This document shows positions 21,501 through 34,900 of a stretch of 64,000 nt of DNA, in pieces; within the stretch, counting starts at the first letter, position 1; every line of letters starts with the position of its first letter. The DNA lies in assembly GCA_000328365.1 (NCBI GenBank), contig KB306105.1, forward strand, positions 483,572-547,571, read 5' to 3'. The stretch is from Capitella teleta (Eukaryota > Annelida > Polychaeta > Capitellidae). Position numbers and translations under genes: made by a program. The notes beneath the pieces were generated by a model. It did not search any database. It was not told the DNA's origin and saw only the letters and a program-made list of their open reading frames with translations.

Positions 21501-24500
21501 TAAATGCCTTTAAAAATCGAGTTGATTGCAAAATGAAATTCGCTGGAGTGAAATATTTCACTATAGATAGGTAGTGATTTTAAATCACATTCTCTTGATC
21601 ACTTACTGTGCTTGTAATATTTTCAAATTTTGAAGTTTTTGAAAACCCTGATTGCCTAATTAGAGGGGTTCACTATCAGTATTATTTCAGAAAAATCAAT
21701 TAATGTAAATAATTGGTTTAAATACTAGTAAATAAGAAGTTGAATTCATATCTTGTTCATACATCAAAAGTCCTATGAATACACTGAATTATTATGAACA
21801 AAATATATTTGTTCAGTAGCTGAGTCAGTTACTTGCTTTTACCCGATACCTCAGAAATTGTGAGAACTGGGGTTATCAGTACAATAAGCCTTTTTTTTTT
21901 TTTTTTTTTTTTCACTTCTAATGCATGTACAATACTGCTATTATTTTAATTATCTGGAAGGTACCTCATTCAACAGTCAATTGAGATCATGCAGTGATCC
22001 ATTGAGATGATGTGCAGGTGTTGAGTGCTAAGAATTTATCTCCTGGTCTATGAAGAGGAGCCCTACCCCCCCCCCCCCCACTCCCCTCCCCCCATCCCTA
22101 CTCCCTCATGAACCAGAGGCCACTGTGTGGGCGTTGACCCGCCTGAATCTACTCCTCAGCCGGTTTCTGCTCTGAAGTCACGACCTCTCTGTGCATGTAT
22201 GCTCTTGCCTGTTATCACTTATCACTTATCAGTGAGGTGACCATCGACAGTCTCTCTAATCTGTGACGCAAAGTCAGCCGTTGAATTGGCCATGTCTTAT
22301 CAGTAATCAGGATATTGGGATGATACCCTCTGCTTCCTGCCTTTTATGAGCTGCTTTTCCTGTAAAATAACCTTCTAATCTAGTGATATTTGCAGTTATA
22401 ATAATAGCATTTTTTTAGGGTGTGGATATAGTAAAAAAAAGTATTAGTATAAGTTGAAGTATTTGGCAATATGCCATTGACCGAGTTTGTGTAGAGGCTG
22501 ATGAAAGTGCATGTTGTGGTTGTCTGATGGGGAGATGCACTCAGTGATGAAGAACGTGTCCTTGGTCAGTGGCTGAGTCAGTTGCTCTGTGTCCACCATG
22601 GGTTTTGTCATTGAGATCTATGAGCTTCATCCGTAAGCATTTCTACCAGGATTTCTCTTCCTTTGATGGTGAATAATTCTTCTCGTCTTCTCATTTGCAG
22701 GTCGGTGCAGATGCGCTTGTATGCGCTCAACAAGCGGCAGTTTGTACTTGTGTTTGTGGCCTTCTTCGTCTGCTTTGGCTTGACCATCTTAATTGGCCTC
22801 GGAGGTAGGCTGCTGGCTTGTGACCAAATTGGATTATGTCTCTCTGTTGATTGTTGCAGGCCCCCCTGTCATCGAGACAACTACAGTGAACGCCACTGAA
22901 CTGACGCCAAAACCATCTGACCTCAACGTACTGTGTCTGTTTCCATGTTCAGTCATTATGCATGCCTTTGCTTTTACAGACTGGGCCGTTTGTTTTGAAG
23001 TCGCCTCCTGTCTCAACGTTTCATCAGCAGTTATGGCTGATGGCTGACATTCAAACAGATTACGCAAAGAGTAAGCGATTCACTTGTGTTTTCATTCCTC
23101 TCTTTTTATTTTTTATTTTTTATTTTTTGCAGGTGGGAAGTTTGAAGTTCCATTCCATGTTGAAGTGCAGGTCAGAGGCATGCTGGAGGAGGACCAAAGT
23201 GAGAAGGTCTTTGAAGGCGGTGCTCACAACCGCACTCGCAATCTGCAGTGCACCTCCGAGGTCAGATCACAGATCCGCGTCTCATTCCTCAGAAATCCCG
23301 ATATTTCTTCCAGACCTGCGGCCAGTTGATTCTGCTTCACTTGGGCTTCCTAGATTACGCCAACTATGTGGTGACCGTCCATTTCTACGGCCTTGAGGGC
23401 ATGAACCAGCGCATCACTAGCATTCGCTTCTTGGTGAGCGTTGCTTCATCACAACATCAATTTCTGATTTCTCTTTGTGCAGTTCAAGAGTTATAATCCG
23501 TCGTTCACTCAGCTGGAGATCTGGTTCCGTTTTGTGTTCCTTGTGCTAACATTCATCTCCACTGTGAGTTCTCCTCCCCATCACTCCCTTAACAGCGCCT
23601 CTAATTCCTCTTCTCCATGCAGTGTCTATTCGCGCACACACTCCGCAAGTTCTCCATGCGTGATTGGTCCATGGAGCAGCGATGGATGTCCGTGTTGCTG
23701 CCTCTACTTCTGCTTTACAACAGTGAGTGCTCTTCTCTCTTGAGTGCCTTTCACTCCATGGCTTCCCTCAGATCCGATATTCCCGTTGACTTTCCTGGTG
23801 AACAGTTGGATCCCGGGGATGTTTGACGCTATTTTCCAGGCGTCCTTCCTGGGGGCCCTTCTCCTCTTCTGGCTCTGTTTGTATCACGGCGTTCGTGTGG
23901 TACGTCCCTCTGCAGATCTCTCAGCGAACACAAACATCCGATTCCCTTTCAGAACAAACGCCGCTTCACCACTTTCTATTTGCCCAAAATTCTGCTTGTG
24001 GGCCTTGTATGGTTCGCGGCCATCACACTTTCTTCGTGGCAAGAGTTCAACGAACTGCGTGACCCAACATACAACTATCGGTTGGACACTGGCAATTTCT
24101 TAGTAAGAGTCATCTGGATTGTGGGCGTCGTCAATTGTTTAATTGTTTGCAGGGCTTCAAGATCTTTTTCTTTGTTTGTGGGTCGTTGTATGTGCTATAT
24201 CTGGTGTATCTCCTGATCAGGGCGTATGCTGAGCTGAGGTCCATGCCCTATTTCGGTCAGTCATCTTCTCTCCTCTTCCTGTGGATGTGTCCCTTGTTTT
24301 ATTCATTCGGTAAAATTCAAATCCGAACTCATTTTTCACTGCTGGCAGCCTGGCGCCCGTATCAACCGAATGGGTTGGGTGGAGCCGTAAAACCCCATCA
24401 CTCACTCACTCCTGGCAGCATTTATAAAAACCGGCACTAACATGAGGCTCAAAACCCTAGATTTAAAATTTACTAGAAAAAAAAAATCAGTACTGATCAC

Positions 24501-25138
24501 TGCATCTCCCATGACAAAACACGTACCAGTGTTAAAAATTGTAATCGTGCCCTAAGCCTCAATGCATGCAAGAGACCCTCCTCCCCTTCGACTGCTCTGT
24601 AGAGAGTGTTGCTCAGATCGTGCTGAAGCTTTTCACAGCTTGCTTGCTGTCCTCAGATCTGCGCCTCAAGTTCCTCACTCTCCTCATGGTGATTGTGCTG
24701 TCCATCTCAATCACCATCCTCATATTACGATTTGGCAAGAGTGTCCTTGAAGATAACTTTGTTGCCCAGCTCTCCACCCACTACCAGAACTCAGTGGAGT
24801 TCATGGCCTTCTACGGCCTGCTCAACTTTTACTTGTACACCATGGCATTTGTGTACTCTCCTTCAAAAAATGCTGTCTTTGGTAAGTGCTTGATGATATT
24901 TCATTAAAAGAAATAATCTATTTTTTATTCATTTTCAGAATCGCATTTCAAGGACAACCCAGCTCTGTCAATGCTTAACGACTCAGATGATGAAGTAGTG
25001 TACGGGTGAGTGCGCCTTATAAATATATTTCCATTCCGTCACATGGTCGTCTTATTTGCTGCTAGATCTGACCAAGAGGAGTCATCATTAGCGCGAAAGG
25101 GTTCTCATTACAGCAGTGAGGATGAAGCCTTCAACTGA
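18564..25138 (+). CDS. TMEM181: TMEM181, seven-transmembrane GOLD-domain family protein
   Basis: Member of the Wntless/GPR107-like family: a single N-terminal helix, a luminal GOLD-like domain, then seven helices. Fourteen exons, all GT-AG and in phase: 18564-18706, 22701-22804, 22860-22927, 22980-23070, 23133-23260, 23314-23433, 23483-23563, 23623-23722, 23772-23899, 23953-24102, 24153-24255, 24657-24881, 24939-25005, 25066-25138; 526 aa. Clear blocks of identity to vertebrate TMEM181 as I recall it are KRQFVLVF, HNRTRNL (glycosylation sequon), LEIWFRF, LFAHTLRKFSMRDW, WMSVLLPLLLLYN, LDTGNF, LSTHYQNS, FYGLLNFYLYT, FVYSPSKNA and SMLNDSDD. The first helix spans about residues 62-82 and the seven-helix block starts near 230. 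The acidic C-tail ends SSEDEAFN. The start is the first in-frame ATG of exon 1, whose 47 residues are not conserved, so the exact start is less certain. Intron 1 (4.0 kb) carries a mobile element. Physiological role poorly known; the human protein is a host factor for a bacterial distending toxin. Confidence 0.95.
19915..19970. repeat. Imperfect hairpin in TMEM181 intron 1
   Basis: Arms of about 26 bp (left includes TTCGATTATCTTGAAATAATG; right includes CATTATTTCCAGATAATCGA) flank an ATT loop. It lies just upstream of the mariner-like element. Confidence 0.6.
20083..21195. mobile_element. Mariner/Tc1-like non-autonomous element
   Basis: The ends are inverted: CAGGGATATTCAAAAGTATA at the left matches the complement of the right end (CAGGGTGATTCAAAAGTATA). 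The match continues imperfectly for roughly 100 bp, including ACAAGTAATGGGGATTTTTC and CTCTAAAACCG. A TA dinucleotide flanks each end (20081-20082, 21196-21197), the Tc1/mariner target duplication. There is no transposase frame. Inside, a stretch around 20409-20600 recurs in the same orientation around 20785-21010 with moderate identity (both carry TGATTTGAAGT and AAGAC.CTCTGT), so the element has an internal duplication. Confidence 0.7.
21893..22079. repeat. Low-complexity tracts in TMEM181 intron 1
   Basis: A poly-T run near 21893-21912 and a poly-C run near 22064-22079. No other content seen between 21196 and 22700. Confidence 0.8.
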
Positions 25139-25996
25139 ATCTACTTCCCCTGTGTGCATGTGTGTTTGGCAAACTTTCTGAATCATTCCGTTATGGCTGT
25201 ACATATATAAGCGTCTATTAAGCGAGAACTTTTTTTTTTTTTTTCCATTATTTTGATCTGAATTTTTATCATTTAATCGTGTTAGCCATTCTGACTTACT
25301 AATTATTTGAGAATGTTTTTTTTTAAGCTCTTTGTTTTGTAATTAATGCCCGAAGCCATCTCTGAATAATAGTGATAATGGATCCCATGGTAATGCGTCA
25401 TCATATCAACAATAGCAAGTTCTGCATCATCTTTCCTCCTTTTCTAGTCATTGAGTTGCTCTTCTTTGTGATATGAAATCTTTGTGTGTTCTTTGTTGTC
25501 AAATACAGCTGAATTCTTGATTCATCAATGTTTCTCTTCATGGATAATTATGCTGTGTGGGCAAACTTTATAAATTTTTGGGGTCTTAAGAGGTTGCCCA
25601 TATGATGCAAGTGCAGAGAGGTCGTTGCCCTTTGAGAGGGTCGTTTTTGATTTTCTGAATGGGATCTTGTACATAATATTTTGGTGCAGCAGTTGCCCTG
25701 TTTTGCCTGGTTCTTTTGGTCGGGTGCATGTGCTGGTGTTTTGACCTCGAAATGTGAATTTGAATGAAAATTATTTTGCATTCTTATTTTACGTTTTTGT
25801 GTTAATTTTTTACTATTTCACAATTTTGACTTTTGAGCTGACTTCATCTTATTTGTAGATTAAAGGAGTTTGGAAGTTTTGTTGCATAACATTTTGAAAG
25901 TCTTATTGAAAGATATAAGTATGTTACATAATAAGATTGCATTTAATGAATATCACATGTGGAAAGTTTTAAATTCAAAATAAGGCACAGAAACGT
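25139..25996. other. 3' ends of TMEM181 and the dynein gene
   Basis: Convergent 3' flanks. AT-rich, with no gene or clear canonical poly(A) signal in either direction. A 77-codon minus-strand frame (25548-25781) has no recognisable features. Confidence 0.5.
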
Positions 25997-28900
25997 TCAG
26001 TATGGACGGATAGTTGCGGACAGGCCACGTAGTGACCAGCGTGTAGAAGGCACTCCACTGTGACTCAGATCCAGCTCCAGGATCGGACGTCGTGGAGCAA
26101 TGCGCGACTGATAAACAGGGCAAGCATAAATCTCGCTTGCCTTGGACGCATCTTGCAGGATTGGTTTGTCCGCTTGAGGCCAGCACGTCAGGTGAATGAC
26201 CGGCAGAGCAGCGCATGCGTGACGTGGAGGAGTGTCAATGAGGTCTCCCGTCGTCTTCTCCCAGGCACAGCCCCAGAGATAGATCCCGAAGATGAACATA
26301 CCCTCAGCAGGAGGATCCCGTATCTAGCAGAAGGGCGATATAATATTGAATGACTCAAAGGGCAACTCACGTGATCTTTGTCCCTAGCCGTGACCTCTGT
26401 TTGGAAGACATACTGGTCGAAGGCTCCACTTCTATCCTGAGGGTGATGACGGTAGCAGTCTTGTTTGAGCAGTGCCAACAGACCTCGTGGGTAGGTGAAG
26501 GCACCAAGCCAGTAAGCCGGCATTTTCTCACGACCCTGAGATGAGTGAATGTAAGAAACATCATGAGGGCATCGTGAGGAACTAACGAGAACAAGGATTC
26601 GCTCAAAGTGTTGGCAGCGATTTGCCAAATCTGTCAGCCATGTTCCCAAGGCGTAGTTCGGGGGAGGAGCAGTGTTGCCGGCTAATCGACACCAGTGGTG
26701 AGGAATACGCAGGTGGTAAAGGTCATCAGCGATTCCTAACAGCGTTGGGGTCAACATCTCTCCCATGTTGGTCAATTCACAAGCTGCCTTGATTGCCTGG
26801 TTAATTAGAGTGACATGCAGCTGCAGTGTTAAGTGAAGAGAGCTTTACTTGTAGCGATGTTTTAATGTCCGTGATCAGCTGATACATGATGTCCAACTCC
26901 TTCATGATGAACATGTTGAAACTGGTGAAACCTCCAACCTTCTTGATGCGCTCTGTGATGTAATCCTGCAGAGGGCATGCGAGTTAATTCTGCTGCAAGC
27001 AAGCATGAGGAGGACAAACCTTGCTGTAAGCACGTGGAACTTTTGGCGCCATCAGGTGGCACACCTCCCACAGCTCAACTTCCTTTTTCATTTTCAGCGT
27101 AGCAAAACTGGCGCTGGCAAAGACGCCCATGTGCACGATCTGCGGGTTGTTGCTGTGGGCGCTGATGTTGGCCATCGGGGGACCTGTTTCAACCAGAACG
27201 TCAGCCATCATGAGCAACATAACAACAGCGGATTTCAACCGGAATGAAAAATTATGTCAAGTTTGAAACATGTGCTGGAATGACAGTGATGCTCAATGTT
27301 CTATTGTTTGCAGAAGGGATGAACGTCTGTTATGGAAGCACAAGTGAAACGAATAAATGGGAGACACGGAGGTTAGATTCACACAACACAAGGAAAAGCA
27401 TCAGAATACAGAAATGGAAATTTATAATTTTCCAGCGACAGATGCTGACAACTGACAAGGACAATACGCGTGTCGTCACTAATTGGAAAAAAACAAGCTT
27501 GTGCACTTGATTGCGTGTCTTGAAGCAACACTCGGCACTATAATCTCACTCGATCATCTTACAAATCTGCGGCCGATTGTCAACGTGAACTCGTAGGAGA
27601 TAATCCTCGAGGTGAGGGATGTTGCGAGTATTCGATCCGTCTAAAATAATCTTCCAAGTATTCAGAGTCCATGGGCAGATCTCGTGAGCTATAAATCATA
27701 TCAAAGCTACAAGCATGCCCAAGCAAATTAAAAATAACGTATATACACAAAAGAAAACTGATTTGTATCAACAAAAATGTTACCGTCAAATGGAGATGGA
27801 GGCCGAGGGAAGAGTTTATGAGTGAGCGATTGTGAAGAAGGCATGGCGTCATAGATCTTGTTCAGGCGAGTGAATATGTACTGATCATCACCCATCAGTG
27901 TCTGTGAAGAGATCAGATTAAGCCATGGACTGCACACGGCACAATTAGCCCACCTCAGAGGAAGGATGCAAGTTGCAAGCTTCAGCCGATTCAAGGAAGA
28001 ACGGTGTAGTGGATTCCAATGCCTGCACCAACTGAGTCTGTCGGACATTCTGATTGAAAAAGACAGCTGGAATCTTGTATTTGACTGTAAGGGTAATATA
28101 TTAGCAAAAATCAATGAAATAGTTAAAATCACAGACTTCTTGGAAGTTCAAAGTCCTTTTTACAAGCATTGGAGGACAGCCAGTATTCCACCATGGCCGT
28201 CAGGGACTGCTGGTCCAAAGGGTCCTCAACGAAATTGCCGCAAAACACCTGTTTGATGTACGTTTTGAATAGCGGATTGTGCGAGAAGACGTCATACCTC
28301 TGCCACCATGAACCTCAACCCTGACCACGAAGTGCTCCTTGGAAGTGCGCTGCCATCGGGAGCCAGCACGGACAGATTATCCATGAATTCATCTTTTGCA
28401 AGATTTATGCATTCCTAGAAGGGCAATAGTAGCACGTGTGGTGCACATGAGCGGTGGAACTCACCACCAGGGTGCTCAGTCCAATTTGGGTGAAGTCTGC
28501 GTGTTTGTTGAAGCCTCCACGACCGAAGCGAGATCTGAGTTTGAGAGCACCGTGCAGGTAGCAGATGTTGTGCAGGAGGGGAAGCCAGTCCACTTTGGAT
28601 GAGTGACGAAGCGTCTCCGCATCAATGCTACTGAAGGTGCGCACGAGTTGATCACGGATCGTCTGGAATCAATGGGTACAATGTGAGAGATCACATGAAA
28701 CAGATGCAAACTCCCACCCTTGGTTTGTCAATCATGATCTTAACACACGACTGCAGAATTGTGGTTGGAAGGTCAGCTTTGGCTTCAGCTGTAATCCAGC
28801 ATCGGAAGTTAGGATCAATGGTCTCTTGCTCTGAGAACATGAGCTCCAAAGAGTTCAGTAGGTGCACTTGACTGTGACCATTCTGTAGAAGAAGCCAGCA

Positions 28901-31900
28901 ACCCTGGAGAAATAGCAAATAAATAACATGATGAGTAATGTGCATTTGCACGCACCGTAGCCATGGCTTTCGCCAAGCTCTTGCGCGCCACTTTCTCTAT
29001 GGCTTGCGTTGGTCCACTCAAAGAGACTGGAATGACGTCCACTTGTTTCCTGGCTGCAAATTCAAGCACAGCTCTCTCTGCAGCTTCTTTCTCTGTGGTA
29101 TAAAGCATCAAGAGAGGAGTCTTAGGAGCCGCCTGACGCAATGCTCCTGTCAAATCCAATCCATTTCCCTCTCCTAACAATCTGTAGTTACGCACACAGG
29201 GTTATTTATAAAAGGTTCCACTTTTAATCAATGTCACTCACTTCTTGTCGAGGATATTGTTTATGAAGAGGACAGAGACCTGGTTCAAACGGTCACTCCT
29301 CACTGCACGGATGACTAACATACGTTGCAGTAGCGTGTACTGGTCATCCATACGGTCAGGCAACGGCTGCATTTCTGGCTGGTCACTTTCACAAAGGTTA
29401 CGCCACTGGGTCTCACGGCCGTCCTTTGGCATGCGGTCAAACATGTCTTGGAACCATTCGTAGTGGATGGCAAGGATCTGCAGGTTGCTGAATTGGTCCT
29501 CGTTCATCCAATCAAACGGCTTCTTCGCTTGGACAAATTTAGAGTCCTGGGCAGCAGAGCAGCCGAGAGCAGTCATGGTGACTGAGCCCAAAGAAGGAGA
29601 GATGAGGTACTCTCTCTCTCCTCTTCCAACACGACCTTCTGCATCCTCAACCTGAACATGCATCGTATTTTAACCAAATCAACACAACTGAAGAAATATT
29701 TTACCTCCAGAGCAAGAAGCAGGCAGTAAATTTGTTTGTCTCTCTCAGACAAGAATCGGGTCGTTGACACAAAGAACAAATTCATCAAGCGATCAACAAC
29801 TGCTTTGACAGCCGCTCTGAACACAGAAATTATTAATTGGTTACCAGGAGAATTAAGATGTTCACCTGTCTGAGTGACTGACGGCTTGGTCAAAAAGTTC
29901 CAGCATTTGTACGAAAGAGACTTTGTACACGGCGTTGATCTCTCGCATGTACTGCATTGTATCGAAGCAAACAGCTCCTTGTTTGGCAATAACACGGAAA
30001 CTTTCCCTCGCACGGCTCAAGGTCTGTTCCGCTGTATCCACTCGACATTGGCTACAATGAAATTTGATCATCTCTGCTGATACACAATCTGCTCCACGCA
30101 CCTCTCTTCCGTCTCTTCGTGTTGCTTCTTCAACTCAGCCAATTTCTTTGTAGCTGAGAGGTCGTTCAACAAGCGAACCTCACTTGACAGGCATTGAACC
30201 ATCTCTTGCTCAAGCTCTTCCAGGTTTTTGGAGTTTGTCATTCTTTCCTGTATAAATACAGAATATCCGAGTGTTCTTCACAAGAGACAAACTCACCATG
30301 AGCAGAGTGCGCTTCTCCTCGTCCAAACGCATCTTCTCTCTGCGCATGAATCGATCAAGAAGTTGTTCCTCAACGTCTTCCCTGGTTTGATGGAAGTACA
30401 GCAGGCCGACGTGAGCAGCTAACTCAGGAGGAACTTCATGCGGCAATGATGTGGTGTGGAGGTACATGCGGAAGTGAGGCTGGCACTCAACTTCGTGCTC
30501 TCCAACCTGAGAAATTCAGATGTCAGCGAATATTGTGAACAAAACAAAGAATTTCACCTTCATTTTGAACGGATTTTGTCCGGAGACAAACTTGTTACGC
30601 AGATAAATGATGCTCCTGAATCTTTGGTCATGGATGAATTCATGGACGTCAACATCAGTGATGAGGAGAGGAAGTCCTTCCGCCAAGCACGTGTCAAATT
30701 GCGATCGCAAATGCTGTAATCACAGAAGATAAATGATGACTGTGGTGTGTTGTATCTTCCCACTCACAGTGTAGCTGACTTCCACTAAGCCTTGGTTGTT
30801 CAAGTATGAACGCAGGACACTAAGCACATGAGAGACAGGGTCACAGAGCAGGGGCCACGCCATCGTCGTGTCGCCCTGCATCAGGAGGGCAGAATTCTCC
30901 AGCATCAGAGGCGTTGTTGGTAGATTGAGTTTCCTCAGCTCATAGACCATCAACTGCAAAGAATGGATCAGGTATGGCTCATGCAGACACCGAGCAATCC
31001 CACTGGTTTCTCAAGGAAGTCCATCAACGACATGTTCTTGAAGAGCTTCTTGGGTGGCAGAGGCAGGTTGTGGTGCTCACAGATCGTAATGAAGAACTCT
31101 CCCAGGCGACTCCTACAGTCTGCATTCATGGCGCTGCAATACGTGAGGAAGGCTGCCGCGGCAAGGCTATTTGCGACCAGCATGTCATTGGAGATATGTT
31201 CTTCCACGTACTGACGCCAACTAGCCTCTTGGGGTTTCAAGCTGAAAAAGTCAGACATGATTGCAGGGCATCATGTCTCAAGAAAAACTAACCTTCCAAT
31301 CATATTAGTGGCTGCTTTAAGTCTCTCTTTCATGGATGTCAACTCCATCTCCAAGGAGTGCTTTTCCACCACAGCAGCATCAAAGTGTGCTTGCAGGTCC
31401 TGCACTTCCTCCTGCAGTCGCGGCAGATCTTTCTCCGTGAGTTCTTCCTCTTCTGCCTTCTCTACTTCTGCTTCTCCTTCCTTCTCGCCTTCCTGCTGCC
31501 CTTGCTCTCTCTGCAGACGATCGTTCTCTTCGATTTCCCTTTCCAGCTCATGCCGTCTTTCCATGGCTGCCTTCAGAGGCCCACACAGCCGAGTGTATTC
31601 CACTATAGCGATGGTGTAGTTGACCAGTGTGGCTGCATCCTCACTGGCGTATTTGGCAGCTGCAATGCTGATGCCGCGTGTATTGTCCGGGGAGGGGGAG
31701 CGACGCTGTGCAATTAAGCCTCGTTCCTTTTCTTGAGCATTGTCCAGCAGAGAACCTTCTCCGGTGACCCCCAACAGTCCGTCTCTGCTCCTGGCCAAGT
31801 AACTCTCCACGGCTGCAAGTGGACAGGTCAGCTTATTCAAAGAGGAAAGTAAGAGAACTGACCTGCTCTGACGTCATCGGGAAGGCCGTCTTCCCATGCC

Positions 31901-34900
31901 ACGTTGTGCATGATATCCACAAACTTCGCTGTGTCGTTCAGCATCTGCTGCATGGACTTCCATTGCGCCCGGTCAAAGCGCTCTGCACCCGTTGAACTCT
32001 TATCGACTGACTTACCTGATAAATCAATCAAGAGAATTGAATCATTGGAAGGATTTGGGTTCAAAGTCGTGAAATTTTTTAATCAAAATACAATAAGTCT
32101 GATCAGTTATTTCTATGAATGAGAACAATGTTAATTACAGCTAGTGATGGGCCAATATTTAATTGCTCTGAATATCCAAAGCCGAAGGTTTGAGCAGTAT
32201 ATATTAGTCGATGCTGAATATACAGTCAATAAAATCTCAGTAAAATACATTGCAGTAAAATCTTTGATCGTTATATTGACAACACATAATAGGATTAACC
32301 AATTAACGCCCAATTCAAGTAGATGACCAATCAAGAGCAGCTCGACATGTGATTGGTCAGGTTTTGTCACATGTTTCGATACCCTGCCAATACTCCAATG
32401 ATAAAGGCCTAAGCCCCTCAGCAAAATAAATCACAAATAAGGAAATTGTACAACTATATGTTTGCTTGATCATTAATTCTAATTTCGATCTCTAAAGCTT
32501 ATCACTTCCAATGATTGCTAATCCCATTGTTTACATTTACTTCACAACTTTACTCATGAAAGTTTGATCTGGAGAAAGTTTGATCGCACACGGGTGAGTA
32601 AACAGAGTAACTTACAGAGGTTCATAACTTTAATTAACTCAGGAAAAAACAAATTTCAATATTCAGATTCGTTGCAATATTTTTGTTCGAAGCAGAAGCT
32701 TTGGAAAATAGTCAAGATTCGTAGAAGTCCGAAGACCAAAACTGAAACTTCGCCCAGCACTAATTGTAACATAGATTATTAATACCAGATATTGAAAAAT
32801 ATTAAAAATGTTAAACACAATAATGAAAAAGAGAGTATCCTTTTAGTTTTAACACATATTGGATGTAAATACACACATGGACATAGATAACTGGAGAAAG
32901 GAGCAGTCTTTTATATAATTCACTACAATAGTACATGTACGTTTCCCTACGCATTCATAAATTATCATAGAATTAGAAATATTTACAGATGTACCCAAAC
33001 ATATCTAATGACATGCTTACCATACTTTCCAGACGCAAACAATCTATGATCTACAAGGAATTTGGGAGGCTCTTAATTAGGGACAGGCAAATTAGCCAAA
33101 ACTGTTCATGCAATTTAACACGTGGAGAAACTTGATTGGTCAGCAGGGAAAAGCTTACAGGCCAAAATTATTTCTGAATCAGTCAAAGAATTGATCCTTC
33201 AAGCACAATTGCAAGATAAATGCAAAAATACAAAAAGGCTGTGATGAAGCAATATTTAGCATCTACTCACTCTTCTTCACAGATCCTGTGAACTTGGTTG
33301 AACTGGAGCTGCTGGTGAAGCGACCGCTCTGCTCCTCTTTCGTTGGATAATTGTCAGCTTTTGTCTCCAGTCGCTGGCTGGGGAGTCGTTTGCCAATGAG
33401 CGTCATGACCATTTCCAGGACATGACCCACAAGCATTGGAGGATTCTGGAAGGCTTTGAGTCTCTCTACACACTGCCTGTCCACACGACCTCTCCAATGC
33501 AGCACCTGCGAAGAAAAATGTCTGAGACACAAGAAAGTTTGAAGCGTGACATGCCTGTTGTCGAGCGTGTGCCAACTTGTCTCTGCAAGAAGCAACCGTT
33601 TTGACAGCCTCGGTGTGTTCATCTTTGGCAGCAATGAGTCGTGTCTTCAGGTTGGCTGCTCTCATGCGATCAAACTCATCATCGTACTCATCACGCTCAT
33701 CTGAGATGAAGCAGTTACATGGCGTCTGCTCCTCCAGATCACTGACCTTCTTTGAGCAGTTCCGTGTCTTCCTCTTCTTCATCTGACATCTCATTCAACT
33801 GCAAGAATGCGCTCAGCGATGTTGACATTCCCAATTGCGCTCGCAATTTCTCCAGAGCCGTGGCTTTCAGTGTGAGATCTGACAGAAGGTGTCCGGTTTT
33901 TTCCCTCGCATTCTCAAATTTCAACGTGATAGTGCGAATGTCTTGTCGCATTTTCTGTGCATCATCTCTTGTCTGATCCAAAGTAGACAACGCTTTTCTG
34001 TGATAATGACGTCATAGAAATTAACCACCCGAAACACAATCATGAAATCTTACTTGAGCGTTCCAACAACTTGAGTTCTCTCTTTTGCTTTCTTGGTGTA
34101 GATGCATTTGAACGTCTTCATGAAACGTTTGTATGAAGTTGGTCCAACAAAAAGCTCACTGGTTGATGGAGTTTCCAATTGCTTGTGTTTCAGCCTAAAA
34201 GATGAACAATGGTTCCAGTACAACTGAATGAGTTTTAGAACTCACTTTATGCTTTCCAGCATGATGGCTTTGGAGAAAGGTCGGTTGGGCAGTGTTCGTG
34301 TCTGAACTTTCAGCAGCTCTTTTTTCTTTTCGTTCACTTTGACTTCATTCAGAGTGAGTTCTTCATTGGTGTCTCCTGCCCACTTGCACTGGCGACAATC
34401 TTGCAGCACAAAGCTGTGGATGTTCGCCATGATTGCCATGACATTCTCGCTGCCATGGAAACAAGACGTTAAAGGTGAGGTCACTGAGTTGTGGTCATCT
34501 CACCTGAGGTCATTCTCACAATCTTTGGTCAGCGTGCTCTTGTTAAGGAAGTACGCTGCTTCTCCCAGCAATGACTCCTTAGTCCAGTCACACATCCAAA
34601 TCAACTGACAGCCGGAGATGAGGCCGGGATATTGGCTGGAATGCATGTTTACAAACTCAATCAAATCTAAAATTTACAACTCACTTAGGAGCAATTTTGA
34701 GCAAAGGGTGAGTGGGTGGCAGACATATGACGATATGGAGGTTTGTCCTGACACGAGACACAAAGTACTTGGCAGGATCCACAGTGAAATTAGAGTGTTC
34801 TCGCTTCATGGCTGGTCCAATGGCCTACGACATAGAATTGGTGTCGTGCAGAGAGGGAGAAGAATGGTGCCTAACCTGAAGAAGACCTTCCATCTCATCA

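Noticed and set aside
24256-24656. An additional TMEM181 exon in the 400 bp intron
   Set aside because: The flanking exons join in phase and the vertebrate protein has no residues at this point.
26188-26775. 195-codon minus-strand frame as one exon
   Set aside because: It runs through a dynein intron in a frame that leaves the family alignment; the dynein exons on either side join properly by splicing.
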